The notes under the pieces are model-generated. The model was not told where the DNA came from. It searched no databases and saw nothing but the letters and a program-made list of their open reading frames with translations. DNA of 64,000 nt from Poseidonocella sp. HB161398 (GTDB lineage: Bacteria > Pseudomonadota > Alphaproteobacteria > Rhodobacterales > Rhodobacteraceae), in contig NZ_VATA01000009.1 of the NCBI RefSeq assembly GCF_005870025.1, positions 1 through 64,000 on the forward strand. The letters run 5' to 3'. Below, in pieces: positions 26,223 through 36,599 of the stretch. The number at the start of each line of letters is the position of its first letter. Position 1 is the first letter of the stretch. The position numbers and the translations under genes are program-made.

Positions 26223-26933
26223 ATGCGACCCTCTGGCAGACAGCTCGCAGAAATGCGCCCCGTGACCATCGAAACCAATGTGACGCGTCACGCCGAGGGC
26301 TCCTGCCTGATCAAGGTCGGCGACACGCATGTGCTGTGCACCGCGACCATCGAGGACCGCCCGCCGCACTTCCTGAAGGGCACCGGGCTGGGCTGGGTGA
26401 CCGCCGAATACGGCATGCTGCCGCGGGCCACACACAGCCGCATGCAGCGCGAGGCCAAGCGCGGCCAGTCGGGCCGCACCCAGGAAATCCAGCGCCTGAT
26501 CGGCCGCGCCCTGCGGGCCGGCGTCGACCGCGTCGCCCTGGGCGAGCGCCAGATCGTCGTCGACTGCGACGTGATCCAGGCCGATGGCGGCACCCGCTGC
26601 GCCTCGATCACCGGCGGCTGGGTCGCGCTGCGCCTGGCCTTCAACAAGCTGATGAAGGCAGGGATCTGCACCTCCGACCCGATGCTCGACCATATCGCCG
26701 CCGTCTCCTGCGGGGTCTATGCAGGCCAGCCGGTGCTCGATCTCGACTATCCCGAGGACAGCGAAGCCGGGGTCGACGGCAACTTCATCCTGACCGGCGC
26801 GGGCCGGCTCGTCGAGGTGCAGATGAGCGCCGAGGGCGCCACCTTCTCGCGCGAGCAGATGAACACGCTGATGGATCTGGCCGAGGACGGCTGCAAGACG
26901 CTGGTCGCCGCGCAGAAGGACGCCATGGCATGA
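26223..26933 (+). CDS. rph: Ribonuclease PH
   Basis: The 236-residue product trims 3' ends of tRNA precursors by phosphorolysis. It begins [20 protein letters not shown] and contains [34 protein letters not shown] and [16 protein letters not shown], all diagnostic. Length matches the usual 238 residues. GGAA lies about seven bases before the ATG at 26223. The stop overlaps rdgB (ATGA). Confidence 0.96.
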   Translation: MRPSGRQLAEMRPVTIETNVTRHAEGSCLIKVGDTHVLCTATIEDRPPHFLKGTGLGWVTAEYGMLPRATHSRMQREAKRGQSGRTQEIQRLIGRALRAGVDRVALGERQIVVDCDVIQADGGTRCASITGGWVALRLAFNKLMKAGICTSDPMLDHIAAVSCGVYAGQPVLDLDYPEDSEAGVDGNFILTGAGRLVEVQMSAEGATFSREQMNTLMDLAEDGCKTLVAAQKDAMA

Positions 26934-27538
26934 GGAAACTGACCGAGAAGAAGATCTGCCTCGCCTCCCACAACAAGGGCAAGCTCGTCGAGATCGAGGC
27001 GCTGCTGGCCCCCTACGGGATCGAGGTCGTCTCGGCCGGCGATCTCGGCCTGCCCGAGCCGGAAGAGACCGAGGACAGCTTCGCCGGGAATGCCCGGATC
27101 AAGGCGCATTTCGCGGCGAAGGAAAGCGGCCTGCCCGCCCTCTCGGACGATAGCGGCATCTGCGTCGACGGGCTCGACGGCGCGCCGGGCGTCTACACCG
27201 CGGACTGGGCCGAAACCCCGGCCGGCCGCGACTTCCCGATGGCGATGAAGAAGACCTGGGACGCGCTGGAAGAACGCGACGCGCCGCATCCCCGCACCGC
27301 GCGCTTCTGCTGCACGCTCTGCATCGCCTGGCCCGACGGCCATGACGAGCTTTTCGAGGGCAAGGCCGAGGGCCGGCTCGACTGGCCGATGCGCGGCGAG
27401 CAGGGCCATGGCTACGACCCGATCTTCGTGCCCGCGGGCTACGACATCACCTTCGGCGAGATGGGTGCCGAAGAGAAGAACCGCATCAGCCACCGCGCCG
27501 ATGCCTTCGCCAAGCTGAAGGCAGGAGCTCTTGGATAA
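26930..27538 (+). CDS. rdgB: XTP/dITP pyrophosphatase (non-canonical purine NTPase)
   Basis: The 202-residue product removes deaminated purine nucleotides (dITP, XTP) from the nucleotide pool. Motifs are [16 protein letters not shown] at the N-terminus, TFA-like [29 protein letters not shown] and [10 protein letters not shown], the HAM1/RdgB core. ATGA overlap with rph couples translation. The downstream gene begins inside its last codons. Confidence 0.95.
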   Translation: MRKLTEKKICLASHNKGKLVEIEALLAPYGIEVVSAGDLGLPEPEETEDSFAGNARIKAHFAAKESGLPALSDDSGICVDGLDGAPGVYTADWAETPAGRDFPMAMKKTWDALEERDAPHPRTARFCCTLCIAWPDGHDELFEGKAEGRLDWPMRGEQGHGYDPIFVPAGYDITFGEMGAEEKNRISHRADAFAKLKAGALG

Positions 27539-28694
27539 GCTCGACACCTGGCAGGAGGCCGGCTTCGGCCTCTACCTGCACTGGCCGTTCTGCGCCGCCA
27601 AGTGCCCCTATTGCGACTTCAACTCCCATGTCGCCGCCGCAATCGACCAGCGCGCCTGGACCGACGCCTATATCACCGAACTGCGCCGCAGCGCCGGGGA
27701 AACCCAGGGCCGCATCCTCTCCACCGTGTTCTTCGGCGGCGGCACCCCCAGCCTGATGGCCCCCGAGACCGTTGCCGCGATCCTCGACGAGATCCGCCGG
27801 CTCTGGCCCATGGTCAACGATCCCGAAATCACGCTTGAGGCCAACCCGACCTCGGTCGAGGCGGGCCGTTTCGCCGGCTACGCCCAGGCGGGCGTGACGC
27901 GGCTCTCCATGGGCGTGCAGTCGCTGAACGACGACGACCTGCGCCGGCTCGGGCGCCTGCACAGCGTCGCAGAGGCCCGCCGCGCCTTCGACATCGCCCG
28001 CGCGCAATTCTCCCGAGTCAGCTTCGACCTGATCTATGCCCGTCAGGGACAGAGCCTCGACATGTGGAGGTCTGAGCTACGTGAAGCGCTAGATATGGCG
28101 GTCGACCACCTCTCGCTTTACCAGCTGACCATCGAGCCCGGCACTGCCTTCGGCGACCGCTTCGCCGCGGGCCGGCTCCGCGACCTTCCGGACGACGATA
28201 TCGCCGCCGACATGTACGATGCCACGCAGGAGATCTGCGGCGAGGCCGGCCTGCCCGCCTACGAGGTCTCGAACCATGCCCGTCCAGGCAGCGAGAGCCG
28301 CCATAACACGATCTACTGGCGTGGCGGCGACTGGGTCGGCATCGGCCCCGGCGCCCACGGACGGATCGGCACCACCTCGGGCCGGCTCGCAACCGAGACC
28401 GAGCTCAATCCCGGCCTCTGGATGCAGCGCGTCCGCGGCCAGGGTAGCGGCGAAACCGCGCGTGCGCTGCTATCTCCGACCGAAACCGCCGAAGAATACC
28501 TCATGATGAGCCTTCGACTCGCCGAAGGCACCGATATGAGCCGACTCGCCCGGCTCGGGCACCGGCTCGACGAGGAGATCCTTCAGGAGTTCGAGGAGAT
28601 GGGCATGGTCATCCGGAACGAGAACCGTCTGAGCTGCACCCAGGCCGGCCGGCTAGTGCTGAACGAGATCCTGCGGCGGCTGATGGTGGGATAG
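27531..28694 (+). CDS. hemW: Haem chaperone HemW-type radical SAM protein
   Basis: The 387-residue product carries the radical SAM cluster motif C-x3-C-x2-C in CAAKCPYCDFNSH, a feature shared by HemN and HemW. The CPYCDFNSH form and the length point to HemW, a haem chaperone formerly called oxygen-independent coproporphyrinogen oxidase-like. The start is an unusual TTG at 27531. AGGAG is 5 bases upstream, and this frame gives the expected N-terminus. It overlaps rdgB by 8 bases. Confidence 0.9.
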   Translation: MDKLDTWQEAGFGLYLHWPFCAAKCPYCDFNSHVAAAIDQRAWTDAYITELRRSAGETQGRILSTVFFGGGTPSLMAPETVAAILDEIRRLWPMVNDPEITLEANPTSVEAGRFAGYAQAGVTRLSMGVQSLNDDDLRRLGRLHSVAEARRAFDIARAQFSRVSFDLIYARQGQSLDMWRSELREALDMAVDHLSLYQLTIEPGTAFGDRFAAGRLRDLPDDDIAADMYDATQEICGEAGLPAYEVSNHARPGSESRHNTIYWRGGDWVGIGPGAHGRIGTTSGRLATETELNPGLWMQRVRGQGSGETARALLSPTETAEEYLMMSLRLAEGTDMSRLARLGHRLDEEILQEFEEMGMVIRNENRLSCTQAGRLVLNEILRRLMVG

Positions 28695-29048
28695 ATGCGG
28701 GCGATCTGGTTCACTTTCGGAATCATTTCGCTCGGCCTGGGCATGCTCGGCATTCCCCTGCCACTCCTGCCCACGGTCCCCTTTCTGCTGCTGGCGACCT
28801 TCTGCTTCGCCCGCTCGTCGCCGCGGCTGCACAACTGGCTGATCACCCATCCGACTTATGGGCGCAGCATCCGGGACTGGAACGAGAAAGGCGCGATCTC
28901 GCTGCGCGCCAAGCGGCTGGCCACCGTGACTGTTGCCGCCAGCTTCGGCATCTCCCTGGCGCTCTCCGTGCCCCTCAGGGCGCTCGCGATCCAGGCTGTC
29001 ACGCTCGGCCTCGTCCTGATCTTCATCTGGACGAGGCCCTCGCAGTAG
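28695..29048 (+). CDS. DUF454 (YbaN-like) inner-membrane protein
   Basis: The 117-residue product has two hydrophobic stretches at each end (IWFTFGIISLGLGMLGIPLP and ALAIQAVTLGLVLIFIW). The family core PLLPTVPFLLLATFCFARSSPRLHNWL and HPTYGRSIRDW lies between them, matching the DUF454 domain. Its function is unknown. It starts directly after the hemW stop and is therefore in the rph-rdgB-hemW operon. Confidence 0.8.
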   Translation: MRAIWFTFGIISLGLGMLGIPLPLLPTVPFLLLATFCFARSSPRLHNWLITHPTYGRSIRDWNEKGAISLRAKRLATVTVAASFGISLALSVPLRALAIQAVTLGLVLIFIWTRPSQ

Positions 29049-29052
29049 CGCC

Positions 29053-29925
29053 TTAGCTCATCGACAGAAGCCGGCAGAGCGTGTCGAGCTGGTCCAGCGA
29101 CTTGTACTTGATGACCAGCTGGCCGTTATTCGCTTCCGCCTTGTGATCGACACTGACCCGCATGCCAAGCGTGTTCGACAGATCCTGCTCTAGAACCCGC
29201 GTATCGGCATCCTTCTCTGCCTTCTTCGGCTTCGACGGCTGCACCGGCTCAAGAGAAGCCTTCGCCAAACGCTCCGTATCCCGCACGGACAGGCCCTTGT
29301 CGACGACGATCTTCGCCAGCTCGCTGGCATTCTCCGTCGTGATCAGCGCCCGCGCATGGCCCGCACTCAGAAGCCCGTCCCGCAGCATCGCCAAGACGTC
29401 GTCCGGCAACTGCAGCAGGCGCAGCAGGTTGGCGATATAGCTCCGGCTCTTGCCAAGCGCCTCTGCCAGACGTTCCTGGGTATGGCCGAACTTGTCCATC
29501 AGCTGGCGATAGCCCATCGCCTCTTCCACCGCGTTCAGATCCGCTCGCTGGACGTTCTCGATGATCGCGATTTCCAGCATCTCCGTGTCGGTGTAGTTCC
29601 GCACGATGATCGGAATGGTATGGACCTGCGCCCGCTGCGCGGCACGCCAGCGGCGCTCGCCGGCCACGATCTGGTATTTCGGCGTCCCGTTCGGGCTCGG
29701 ACGCACGATCAGTGGCTGGAGAACGCCCTTTTCGGCGATAGAAGCGGCGAGATCCGCAAGATCTTCCTCGCGGAAATGGCGGCGCGGCTGGTCCGGGTTC
29801 GGTGCAACCGTCTCGACCGGAACCTGAAGCTCTGCGTTGCGGGAGCTATCGGATCTCGACGGCTCCTGGAGCGCGACATCCGACATCAGGGCGGACAGAC
29901 CACGTCCGAGTCCACGCTTTTCCAT
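29053..29925 (-). CDS. parB: Chromosome-partitioning protein ParB
   Basis: The 290-residue product starts MEKRGLGRGLSALMSD, the standard ParB N-terminus. It contains the CTP-binding and arginine-rich loop (GERRWRAAQRAQV), the helix-turn-helix that reads parS (TQERLAEALGKSRSYIANLLRLL) and a C-terminal dimer domain. It loads on parS and spreads along DNA to organise the origin region. Three perfect parS sites lie 1.1-3.3 kb upstream on this chromosome, inside neighbouring genes. GGAGGAG precedes the ATG. Confidence 0.96.
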   Translation of the reverse strand: MEKRGLGRGLSALMSDVALQEPSRSDSSRNAELQVPVETVAPNPDQPRRHFREEDLADLAASIAEKGVLQPLIVRPSPNGTPKYQIVAGERRWRAAQRAQVHTIPIIVRNYTDTEMLEIAIIENVQRADLNAVEEAMGYRQLMDKFGHTQERLAEALGKSRSYIANLLRLLQLPDDVLAMLRDGLLSAGHARALITTENASELAKIVVDKGLSVRDTERLAKASLEPVQPSKPKKAEKDADTRVLEQDLSNTLGMRVSVDHKAEANNGQLVIKYKSLDQLDTLCRLLSMS

Positions 29926-29936
29926 TGGGCTCCTCC

Positions 29937-30752
29937 TCACGCTTCGACCGGGGCGGCGGCAGTCATGCCTTGATAGCGTACGATGATTTCGTCAGCCAGC
30001 GCTTTATACGCCAGACTTCCTTTTGATTGCGGGTCGTAATCGATCACCGGAACAGCGAAAGACGGCGCCTCGCTGACCCGGACATTGCGCGGGACGATGG
30101 TTTCGAAGACCAGTTCGCCAAGTGTCTCGCGCGCATCGCGCTCCACCTGCTGGGCCAAGCGGTTGCGGTTGTCATGCATCGTCAGAAGAACGCCCTCGAT
30201 CCGGAGCCCCGGATTGGCGGCCTGGCGGATCTCCCTGATCGTCAGCATGAGCTGCGAGAGCCCTTCCAGCGCGAAAAACTCGCTCTGAAGCGGGATCAGG
30301 ATGCTATTTGCCGCCACCATGGCGTTGACCGTGAGGAGATTCAGCGATGGCGGACAGTCAATCAGGATGAAATCCTGGTCCAGCGCTTCACTCGCCTCGG
30401 AAAGCGCGTCTTTCAGCAGGAAGCTGCGGCGCTCATTTGCGACCAGCTCGATATCGGCGGAGCTCAGATCCGTCGTCGCCGGCGCGATCGAGACACGCTC
30501 CACCTCGGTCGGCAGCAGAACCTCGGAAACGCTCCTCCCTTCGATCAGGAGATCGTAGGTCGACACTTCCCGCCGATTGGGATCCACGCCAAGTCCCGTC
30601 GAAGCGTTCCCCTGCGGGTCCAGATCGACGATCATGACTTTATTCCCAAGACGGGCCAACGCAGCCGCCAGGTTAATCGTGGTGGTCGTCTTGCCCACCC
30701 CGCCTTTCTGATTGGCGACCGCAATGATGCGGGGCTTGGAGAATTCAGACAT
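29937..30752 (-). CDS. parA: Chromosome-partitioning ATPase ParA
   Basis: The 271-residue product is a deviant Walker-A ATPase with KGGVGKTTTTINLAAAL near residue 16, the Walker B region DLDPQGNASTGLG, and FILIDCPPSLN. It moves ParB-parS complexes by ATP-dependent gradient formation. The start at 30750-30752 overlaps the rsmG stop by 8 bases, and parB follows 11 bases after its stop codon. The order rsmG-parA-parB is typical of replication-origin regions. Confidence 0.96.
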   Translation of the reverse strand: MSEFSKPRIIAVANQKGGVGKTTTTINLAAALARLGNKVMIVDLDPQGNASTGLGVDPNRREVSTYDLLIEGRSVSEVLLPTEVERVSIAPATTDLSSADIELVANERRSFLLKDALSEASEALDQDFILIDCPPSLNLLTVNAMVAANSILIPLQSEFFALEGLSQLMLTIREIRQAANPGLRIEGVLLTMHDNRNRLAQQVERDARETLGELVFETIVPRNVRVSEAPSFAVPVIDYDPQSKGSLAYKALADEIIVRYQGMTAAAPVEA

Positions 30753-31359
30753 CGCGGATACTTTCAAGCTTCAGGATGACAGAACCTGAATCCACTTCAC
30801 TGGGCCGGATTTCAAGTGAAAAGGCATAGTTATCCCGAACTTCATCGAGCTCCTGTTGATATGTCCGCCCTTTCGGCAAGATTGCGCGCCCATTGCCCGA
30901 AATATGGCGGCGAATCCATGGCAGCAGACGTGGCAAAGGCGCCAGAGCCCGGGCAGAAACGAGATCCGCATCTTGCGGCGCCGCAGCTTCAATCCGTTCG
31001 GGAAGGATTGTCACCGGAACCCCTGTTTCACGTGAAACAGTCCGCAGGAAGGTGCACTTGCGCTGATCAGACTCGATCAGCGTGAATTTTGTCGTCCATC
31101 CAGCGCCGTGAGCCGCTATTGCGGCCACCATACCCGGAAAGCCCGCGCCCGAGCCAAGATCGCACCAATGCGCCGGCTCCTCGCCCGCTTCTAGAAAAAT
31201 CTGGAGGGAGTCCCGGAAGTGACGATTCCAGCTATCTTCGATGGTCGACGGGGCCACCAGATTTATCCGCGTGTTCCATTTGGAAAGCAGCGCCTGGTAA
31301 AGCTCCAGACGATCCAGTGTTTCACGTGAAACACTCTCTGAGGACGCCTCCGCTTTCAT
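30745..31359 (-). CDS. rsmG: 16S rRNA (guanine527-N7)-methyltransferase RsmG
   Basis: The 204-residue product has the class I methyltransferase core DLGSGAGFPGMVAAI and SDQRKCTFLRTVSRETG, followed by SARALAPLPRLLPW. It methylates G527 of 16S rRNA. Two parS palindromes are embedded in the coding region and are both read as Val-Ser-Arg-Glu-Thr (residues near 9 and near 108). mnmG ends two bases before its ATG. The gene sits in the origin-proximal partition cluster. Confidence 0.95.
   Translation of the reverse strand: MKAEASSESVSRETLDRLELYQALLSKWNTRINLVAPSTIEDSWNRHFRDSLQIFLEAGEEPAHWCDLGSGAGFPGMVAAIAAHGAGWTTKFTLIESDQRKCTFLRTVSRETGVPVTILPERIEAAAPQDADLVSARALAPLPRLLPWIRRHISGNGRAILPKGRTYQQELDEVRDNYAFSLEIRPSEVDSGSVILKLESIRDV
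31024..31039. promoter_or_regulatory. parS site 1 (perfect)
   Basis: TGTTTCACGTGAAACA, the perfect parS consensus, lies inside rsmG and extends by one base each side to an 18-base palindrome. ParB is expected to nucleate here. Confidence 0.92.
31318..31333. promoter_or_regulatory. parS site 2 (perfect)
   Basis: TGTTTCACGTGAAACA lies inside the 5' part of rsmG, again read in frame as V-S-R-E-T. It is 294 bases from site 1. One extra matching base on each side gives an 18-base palindrome. Confidence 0.92.
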
Positions 31360-31360
31360 A

Positions 31361-33232
31361 TCACACAGCTTTCCGCTTACCGTCTGCTTGGCGAAGCTTC
31401 GACAAAAGAAGGACCAACGCAGCTGGCGTCATTCCTTCGATCCTCCCCGCCTGAGCCAGTGTCCGCGGCCGCACACGGTTCAGCTTGATCTTCAATTCCG
31501 ACGACAGGCCGGAAAGGCAATCAAAATCGAAGCCATTCGGGATCTCGAGCTCGGAATCCTTTTGCAGAGACGCCGCATCGCGCTTCTGTCGCTCGACATA
31601 TTGCGCATAAAGCGCGTCCGTTGCGACTTGATCTCGAATATCTGTTGGAAATGCCTCTGCACCCTCCGCCAAGGGAAGAACCATGTCGAAAGTCACGCCA
31701 GGATAGGCCAAGAGATCATAGGCCGAGCGTTTGTTTCCATCCTTCGAAACGTCAAAGCCGCGTTCCGTCAGTTCCTTCGGCGTCCAAGTCAGCTGTCGAA
31801 GAACTTTTCCAATGGCAGATAGTTGTTCCATTTTTTCAGAGAACGCGGATTTGCGGTCATCACGGCAGCAGCCTAGCGCGATCGCTTTCGTGGTCAGCCG
31901 CTGATCGGCGTTATCCGCACGCAAGCTGAGCCGGAACTCGGCCCGAGACGTGAACATCCGGTATGGCTCCGTCACCCCGCGAGAGGTCAAATCGTCCAGC
32001 ATAACGCCGATATAGCTTTCGGCACGGGTAAACTGGATCTTGTCCCGCTCCATTGCCCTCGCCGCAGCATTCAGACCGGCTACGAGTCCCTGCGCCGCAG
32101 CTTCCTCGTATCCCGTCGTGCCATTGATCTGGCCGGCCAAGTACAATCCCGGCACGTCGCGCAGCGCGAGCGTCAGATCGAGCGCGCGGGGATCGACGAA
32201 ATCATATTCAATCGCGTATCCTGGCTGAAGAATTTCAACATTTTCAAGTGCTTCCATGGAGCGCACATAAAGCTCCTGCACCTCTGCAGGAAGCGATGTC
32301 GAAATCCCGTTCGGATAGACCGTATGATCATCGAGCCCTTCCGGCTCGAGAAAGACCTGATGTGAGGTCTTGTCGGCGAAGCGGACCACTTTGTCTTCGA
32401 TGGAGGGGCAGTAACGCGGGCCAATCCCTTCGATATGGCCGCCATACATCGCAGAACGGCTCAGATTCTCGCGGATGACGTCGTGGGTCCGCTCATTGGT
32501 ATGGGTGATTCCGCAAGCGATCTGGCGGGCCTGAGGCGTCTTGTTCAGGAACGAGAACATCACCGGTGTGTCATCTCCCGGCTGGCTCTCCAGCTTGTCC
32601 CAGGCGATGGTCCGTCCGTCGAGCCGCGGTGGCGTACCCGTTTTCAGCCGTCCAAGCGGCAAATCAAAGGATTTCAGGCGCTCAGCCAACGGAATCGACG
32701 GGGATTCCCCCATCCGTCCCGCGGATTGACGTTTATCCCCGATATGGATGATCCCGTTCAGGAAGGTACCGGTTGTAAGAACCACCGACGCCGAGCGGAT
32801 TTCGCTGCCATCGCCCAGGATCACGCCGGCCACTGCGCTGCCCTGCATAAGGAAGTCGGTAACCTCCCCTTCAAGCACCGTCAGGTTATCAGTTGCAGAC
32901 AGCGTCGCCTGCATCGTTTCGCGGTAAATCTTCCGGTCAGATTGCGCGCGCGGCCCCTGCACTGCCGGGCCCTTGCGCCGGTTGAGCAGACGGAACTGGA
33001 TTCCGGCTGCGTCCGCGACGCGGCCCATGATCCCGTCCATCGCGTCAATTTCGCGAACCAGATGACCCTTCCCTAGCCCGCCGATTGCGGGATTGCAGGA
33101 CATGACACCGAGATTGCCGAATTTCAGCGTCACGAGCGCCGTCCGCGCGCCAAGACGTGCGGATGCGTGGGCAGCTTCGGTACCCGCGTGGCCGCCGCCG
33201 ACCACGATGACGTCAAACTCGCCATGTTTCAC
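31361..33232 (-). CDS. mnmG: tRNA uridine 5-carboxymethylaminomethyl synthesis enzyme MnmG (GidA)
   Basis: The 623-residue product has the FAD motif [22 protein letters not shown], the [21 protein letters not shown] segment, and the C-terminal GidA domain ([19 protein letters not shown]). With MnmE it modifies the wobble uridine of several tRNAs. The start is debatable. AGGAG stands 8 bases before a GTG at 33230-33232 (giving MKHGEFDV...). A GTG at 33239-33241 would give the alternative N-terminus M-F-H-V-K-H but has no room for a ribosome site. The parS palindrome overlaps this start region. Confidence 0.93.
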   Translation of the reverse strand: MKHGEFDVIVVGGGHAGTEAAHASARLGARTALVTLKFGNLGVMSCNPAIGGLGKGHLVREIDAMDGIMGRVADAAGIQFRLLNRRKGPAVQGPRAQSDRKIYRETMQATLSATDNLTVLEGEVTDFLMQGSAVAGVILGDGSEIRSASVVLTTGTFLNGIIHIGDKRQSAGRMGESPSIPLAERLKSFDLPLGRLKTGTPPRLDGRTIAWDKLESQPGDDTPVMFSFLNKTPQARQIACGITHTNERTHDVIRENLSRSAMYGGHIEGIGPRYCPSIEDKVVRFADKTSHQVFLEPEGLDDHTVYPNGISTSLPAEVQELYVRSMEALENVEILQPGYAIEYDFVDPRALDLTLALRDVPGLYLAGQINGTTGYEEAAAQGLVAGLNAAARAMERDKIQFTRAESYIGVMLDDLTSRGVTEPYRMFTSRAEFRLSLRADNADQRLTTKAIALGCCRDDRKSAFSEKMEQLSAIGKVLRQLTWTPKELTERGFDVSKDGNKRSAYDLLAYPGVTFDMVLPLAEGAEAFPTDIRDQVATDALYAQYVERQKRDAASLQKDSELEIPNGFDFDCLSGLSSELKIKLNRVRPRTLAQAGRIEGMTPAALVLLLSKLRQADGKRKAV

Positions 33233-33240
33233 GTGAAACA
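33225..33240. promoter_or_regulatory. parS site 3 (perfect), over the mnmG start
   Basis: TGTTTCACGTGAAACA lies between the ribosome site and the start codon of mnmG and overlaps the candidate starts. If ParB binds here, it could influence mnmG translation or transcription as well as nucleating the partition complex. Confidence 0.92.
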
Positions 33241-33243
33241 CTC

Positions 33244-34530
33244 CTATTTGCCGAGGCAGAAGTTCCGGAAGATATCGTCCAGCATATCCTCGACATCAAC
33301 CTTGCCAATCAGCTCATCAAGACAATGTGCGGCCTGGCGAAGATGTTCGGAAAGGAACTCTGTCCGATCTTCCCCATGCTGTAGCTCAAGAAGCGCTGAT
33401 TCCATAGCCGTTTTCGCACGGCTCATTGCAATCCGGTGCCGGTCGTTGCTGGCAGAGCCCGCTTGCGAGGCCTGAGCGACAAGGCGTTCGGCCAGACGTT
33501 CCAGCAGCCGGTTGATCCCCTGGCCAGTCTTCCCGGAGATTCCATCCGGATCCTTGCCGTCGTCGGATTTTGCGTGGAGGAGCAGATCACTCTCTTGCGC
33601 CACAACGCCCGGCGGCATGCCGCGCTCGTCGACAAGGATCAGGCGCAGATCGGCATCGCCGGCCCGGAAAAGCGCACGCTCGATCCCGATCCGTTCGATT
33701 TCGTCACCGCCGTCTCGGAGACCGGCAGTGTCCAGAAGCGTCACCGGCAGGCCGGAAATATCCATCCGCACTTCGATAACATCGCGGGTTGTACCGGCGA
33801 TATCAGAGGTAATCGCTGCTTCACGGCCAGCCAAGGCATTGAGAAGGGTGGATTTTCCGGCATTCGGACGCCCGAGGATCGCCACCAGGAAGCCGTCGCG
33901 GATACGTTCCGCAGCGGAAATCCCGTCTATTTCAGCTTCCAGCGCGCGGAGGATGTCCTCGAGGATGCGCTTCGCCGCGGCGACGATCTCGGCGGGGAGT
34001 TCCTCGTCAGCAAAATCGATGCTTGCCGCGATCAGGGCCATGGCATGGACCAGGCTCTCGCGCCAATGGCCTACCTTCTGGCCGAGTGCGCCGGACATGA
34101 CCTTCAGCGCCTGCTTGCGCTGCGCCTCGGTTTCGGCCTGAATCAGGTCGGCCAGGCCCTCGACCTCGGTCAGGTCGAGTCGGCCGTTTTCCAGGGCGCG
34201 GCGGGTGAATTCGCCGGGCTCTGCCAGCCGGGCGAGCCCCTGCTCCGCGATCTCGCGCATCACGGCGGAGACCACGGCCGGGCTGCCATGGAGGTGCAGC
34301 TCGGTGACCGGTTCGCCGGTAAAGCTCTGGCGGTCAGGGAACAGGACGACCAGCGCCTGGTCGAGGGTCTCGCCGCGCCGGTCCCGCAAGGTTGCGAGGC
34401 TCATCTGGCGCAGCGGCGGGAGCCGGCCGGCCAGCGCCAGGCATGCCTGGTGCGCGTCCGGCCCCGAAAGTCTCAGGACGGCCACGCCCGCCTTTCCCTG
34501 GCCGCTGGCCAGGGCATAGATGGTGTCCAT
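33244..34530 (-). CDS. mnmE: tRNA modification GTPase MnmE (TrmE)
   Basis: The 428-residue product begins with the tetrahydrofolate-binding domain ([22 protein letters not shown]). A G domain follows with [19 protein letters not shown] and [16 protein letters not shown]. The helical domain ends in FCLGK, the conserved C-x-G-K active-site tail. It partners MnmG, whose gene starts directly downstream. It is a membrane-associated dimer. Confidence 0.96.
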   Translation of the reverse strand: MDTIYALASGQGKAGVAVLRLSGPDAHQACLALAGRLPPLRQMSLATLRDRRGETLDQALVVLFPDRQSFTGEPVTELHLHGSPAVVSAVMREIAEQGLARLAEPGEFTRRALENGRLDLTEVEGLADLIQAETEAQRKQALKVMSGALGQKVGHWRESLVHAMALIAASIDFADEELPAEIVAAAKRILEDILRALEAEIDGISAAERIRDGFLVAILGRPNAGKSTLLNALAGREAAITSDIAGTTRDVIEVRMDISGLPVTLLDTAGLRDGGDEIERIGIERALFRAGDADLRLILVDERGMPPGVVAQESDLLLHAKSDDGKDPDGISGKTGQGINRLLERLAERLVAQASQAGSASNDRHRIAMSRAKTAMESALLELQHGEDRTEFLSEHLRQAAHCLDELIGKVDVEDMLDDIFRNFCLGK

Positions 34531-34543
34531 GGCCGGCCTCGCG

Positions 34544-35815
<1,272 letters not shown>

Positions 35816-35882
35816 GCAGGTGGATGCTCTCTCAGCGATCGACCGCAGTGGCGGGATCAACCGTATATATAAAGGGGAATCA

Positions 35883-35898
35883 TCAGGCGGACGCCTGA
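35883..35898 (-). other. Hairpin in the rho leader / hemJ end
   Basis: TCAGGCG and CGCCTGA form a perfect 7-base stem around GA in the 119-base gap between hemJ and rho. It could stabilise the end of the hemJ transcript or act in autoregulation of rho, a common feature of rho leaders. Confidence 0.4.
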
Positions 35899-35934
35899 GG
35901 CAGCCGTGTAGCCGGAACAGATACAGAAGTCAAT

Positions 35935-36390
35935 TCAGAACGGGCGGGCGATCACGGCGACCACGATCACGATCATCAGCAGCGTCGGGATCTCGTTCAT
36001 CATCCGGTAGCTGCGGCCGGTCCTGGTATTGGCGCCGGTGGCGAAGTCCTTGCGGCGCATGGCCAGCCAGTGGTGGAACCAGGTCATCCCTAGCACCGCA
36101 GCGGCCTTGGCATAGGGCCAGATGGCGCTCCAGTCGATGATGCCGGGGGTCAGGGCCAGGCAGAGGCCGAAGACCCAGGTGGCGATCATGGCCGGTGTCA
36201 TGATGAACCGCAGGAGCTTGTACTCCATCGTCTGGAACAGGCCGTCCGTGTCTCCGCCCTGCTCGACCTTCTCGACGTGATAGACATAGAGTCTGGGCAG
36301 ATAGAACAGTCCCGCCATCCAGGCGATCACGGAGATCACGTGCAGGGACTTTGTCCACGGGTACGCTGAGGCAAGGAATTCGGCGATCAT
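35935..36390 (-). CDS. hemJ: Protoporphyrinogen oxidase HemJ
   Basis: The 151-residue product has four membrane helices with SLHVISVIAWMAGLFYLPRLYVYH near the N-terminus, the FHHWLAMRRKDFA loop and a C-terminal helix (TLLMIVIVVAVIARPF). These are the hallmarks of HemJ, the b-haem-binding protoporphyrinogen IX oxidase of alphaproteobacteria and cyanobacteria. The start at 36388-36390 has AAAGGAGAG just upstream. A longer frame to 36612 crosses the origin region and is rejected. hemH lies 18 kb away in the same window. Confidence 0.92.
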   Translation of the reverse strand: MIAEFLASAYPWTKSLHVISVIAWMAGLFYLPRLYVYHVEKVEQGGDTDGLFQTMEYKLLRFIMTPAMIATWVFGLCLALTPGIIDWSAIWPYAKAAAVLGMTWFHHWLAMRRKDFATGANTRTGRSYRMMNEIPTLLMIVIVVAVIARPF

Positions 36391-36487
36391 GGTCTCTCCT
36401 TTCCCCCATATAAAAATTAAAAGATAGATAAGGAAGAGGTTGATTAAGGCCCTGTGGACAATGTGGATTGGCGAATTATCCGGGGCA

Positions 36488-36505
36488 TTGTCCACATGTG
36501 GACAA
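36488..36505. promoter_or_regulatory. Palindromic pair of DnaA-like boxes
   Basis: TTGTCCACATGTGGACAA is a perfect 18-base palindrome of two abutting head-to-head DnaA boxes, each one mismatch from TTATCCACA. Such a pair would bind two DnaA molecules face to face. Confidence 0.65.
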
Positions 36506-36524
36506 CTCGGGATAATCGGCGCCC

Positions 36525-36539
36525 TTAAGACGCGATTAA
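36525..36539. promoter_or_regulatory. CtrA box inside oriC
   Basis: TTAA-GACGCGA-TTAA is a perfect match to the CtrA consensus TTAA-N7-TTAA. It lies between the DnaA box clusters. A second near-match (TTAA-N7-ATAA) lies at 36417-36431. In Caulobacter, CtrA binding here silences the origin. Whether that holds for this organism is unknown. Confidence 0.65.
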
Positions 36540-36590
36540 GATTTTTCCACAGCGATCCCAGCCATTTAGTTTTCACATGCCGATTTTGGC

Positions 36591-36599
36591 TGTGGATAA
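36591..36599 (-). promoter_or_regulatory. Perfect DnaA box
   Basis: TGTGGATAA, the exact complement of the consensus TTATCCACA, sits near the middle of the gap. Confidence 0.8.
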
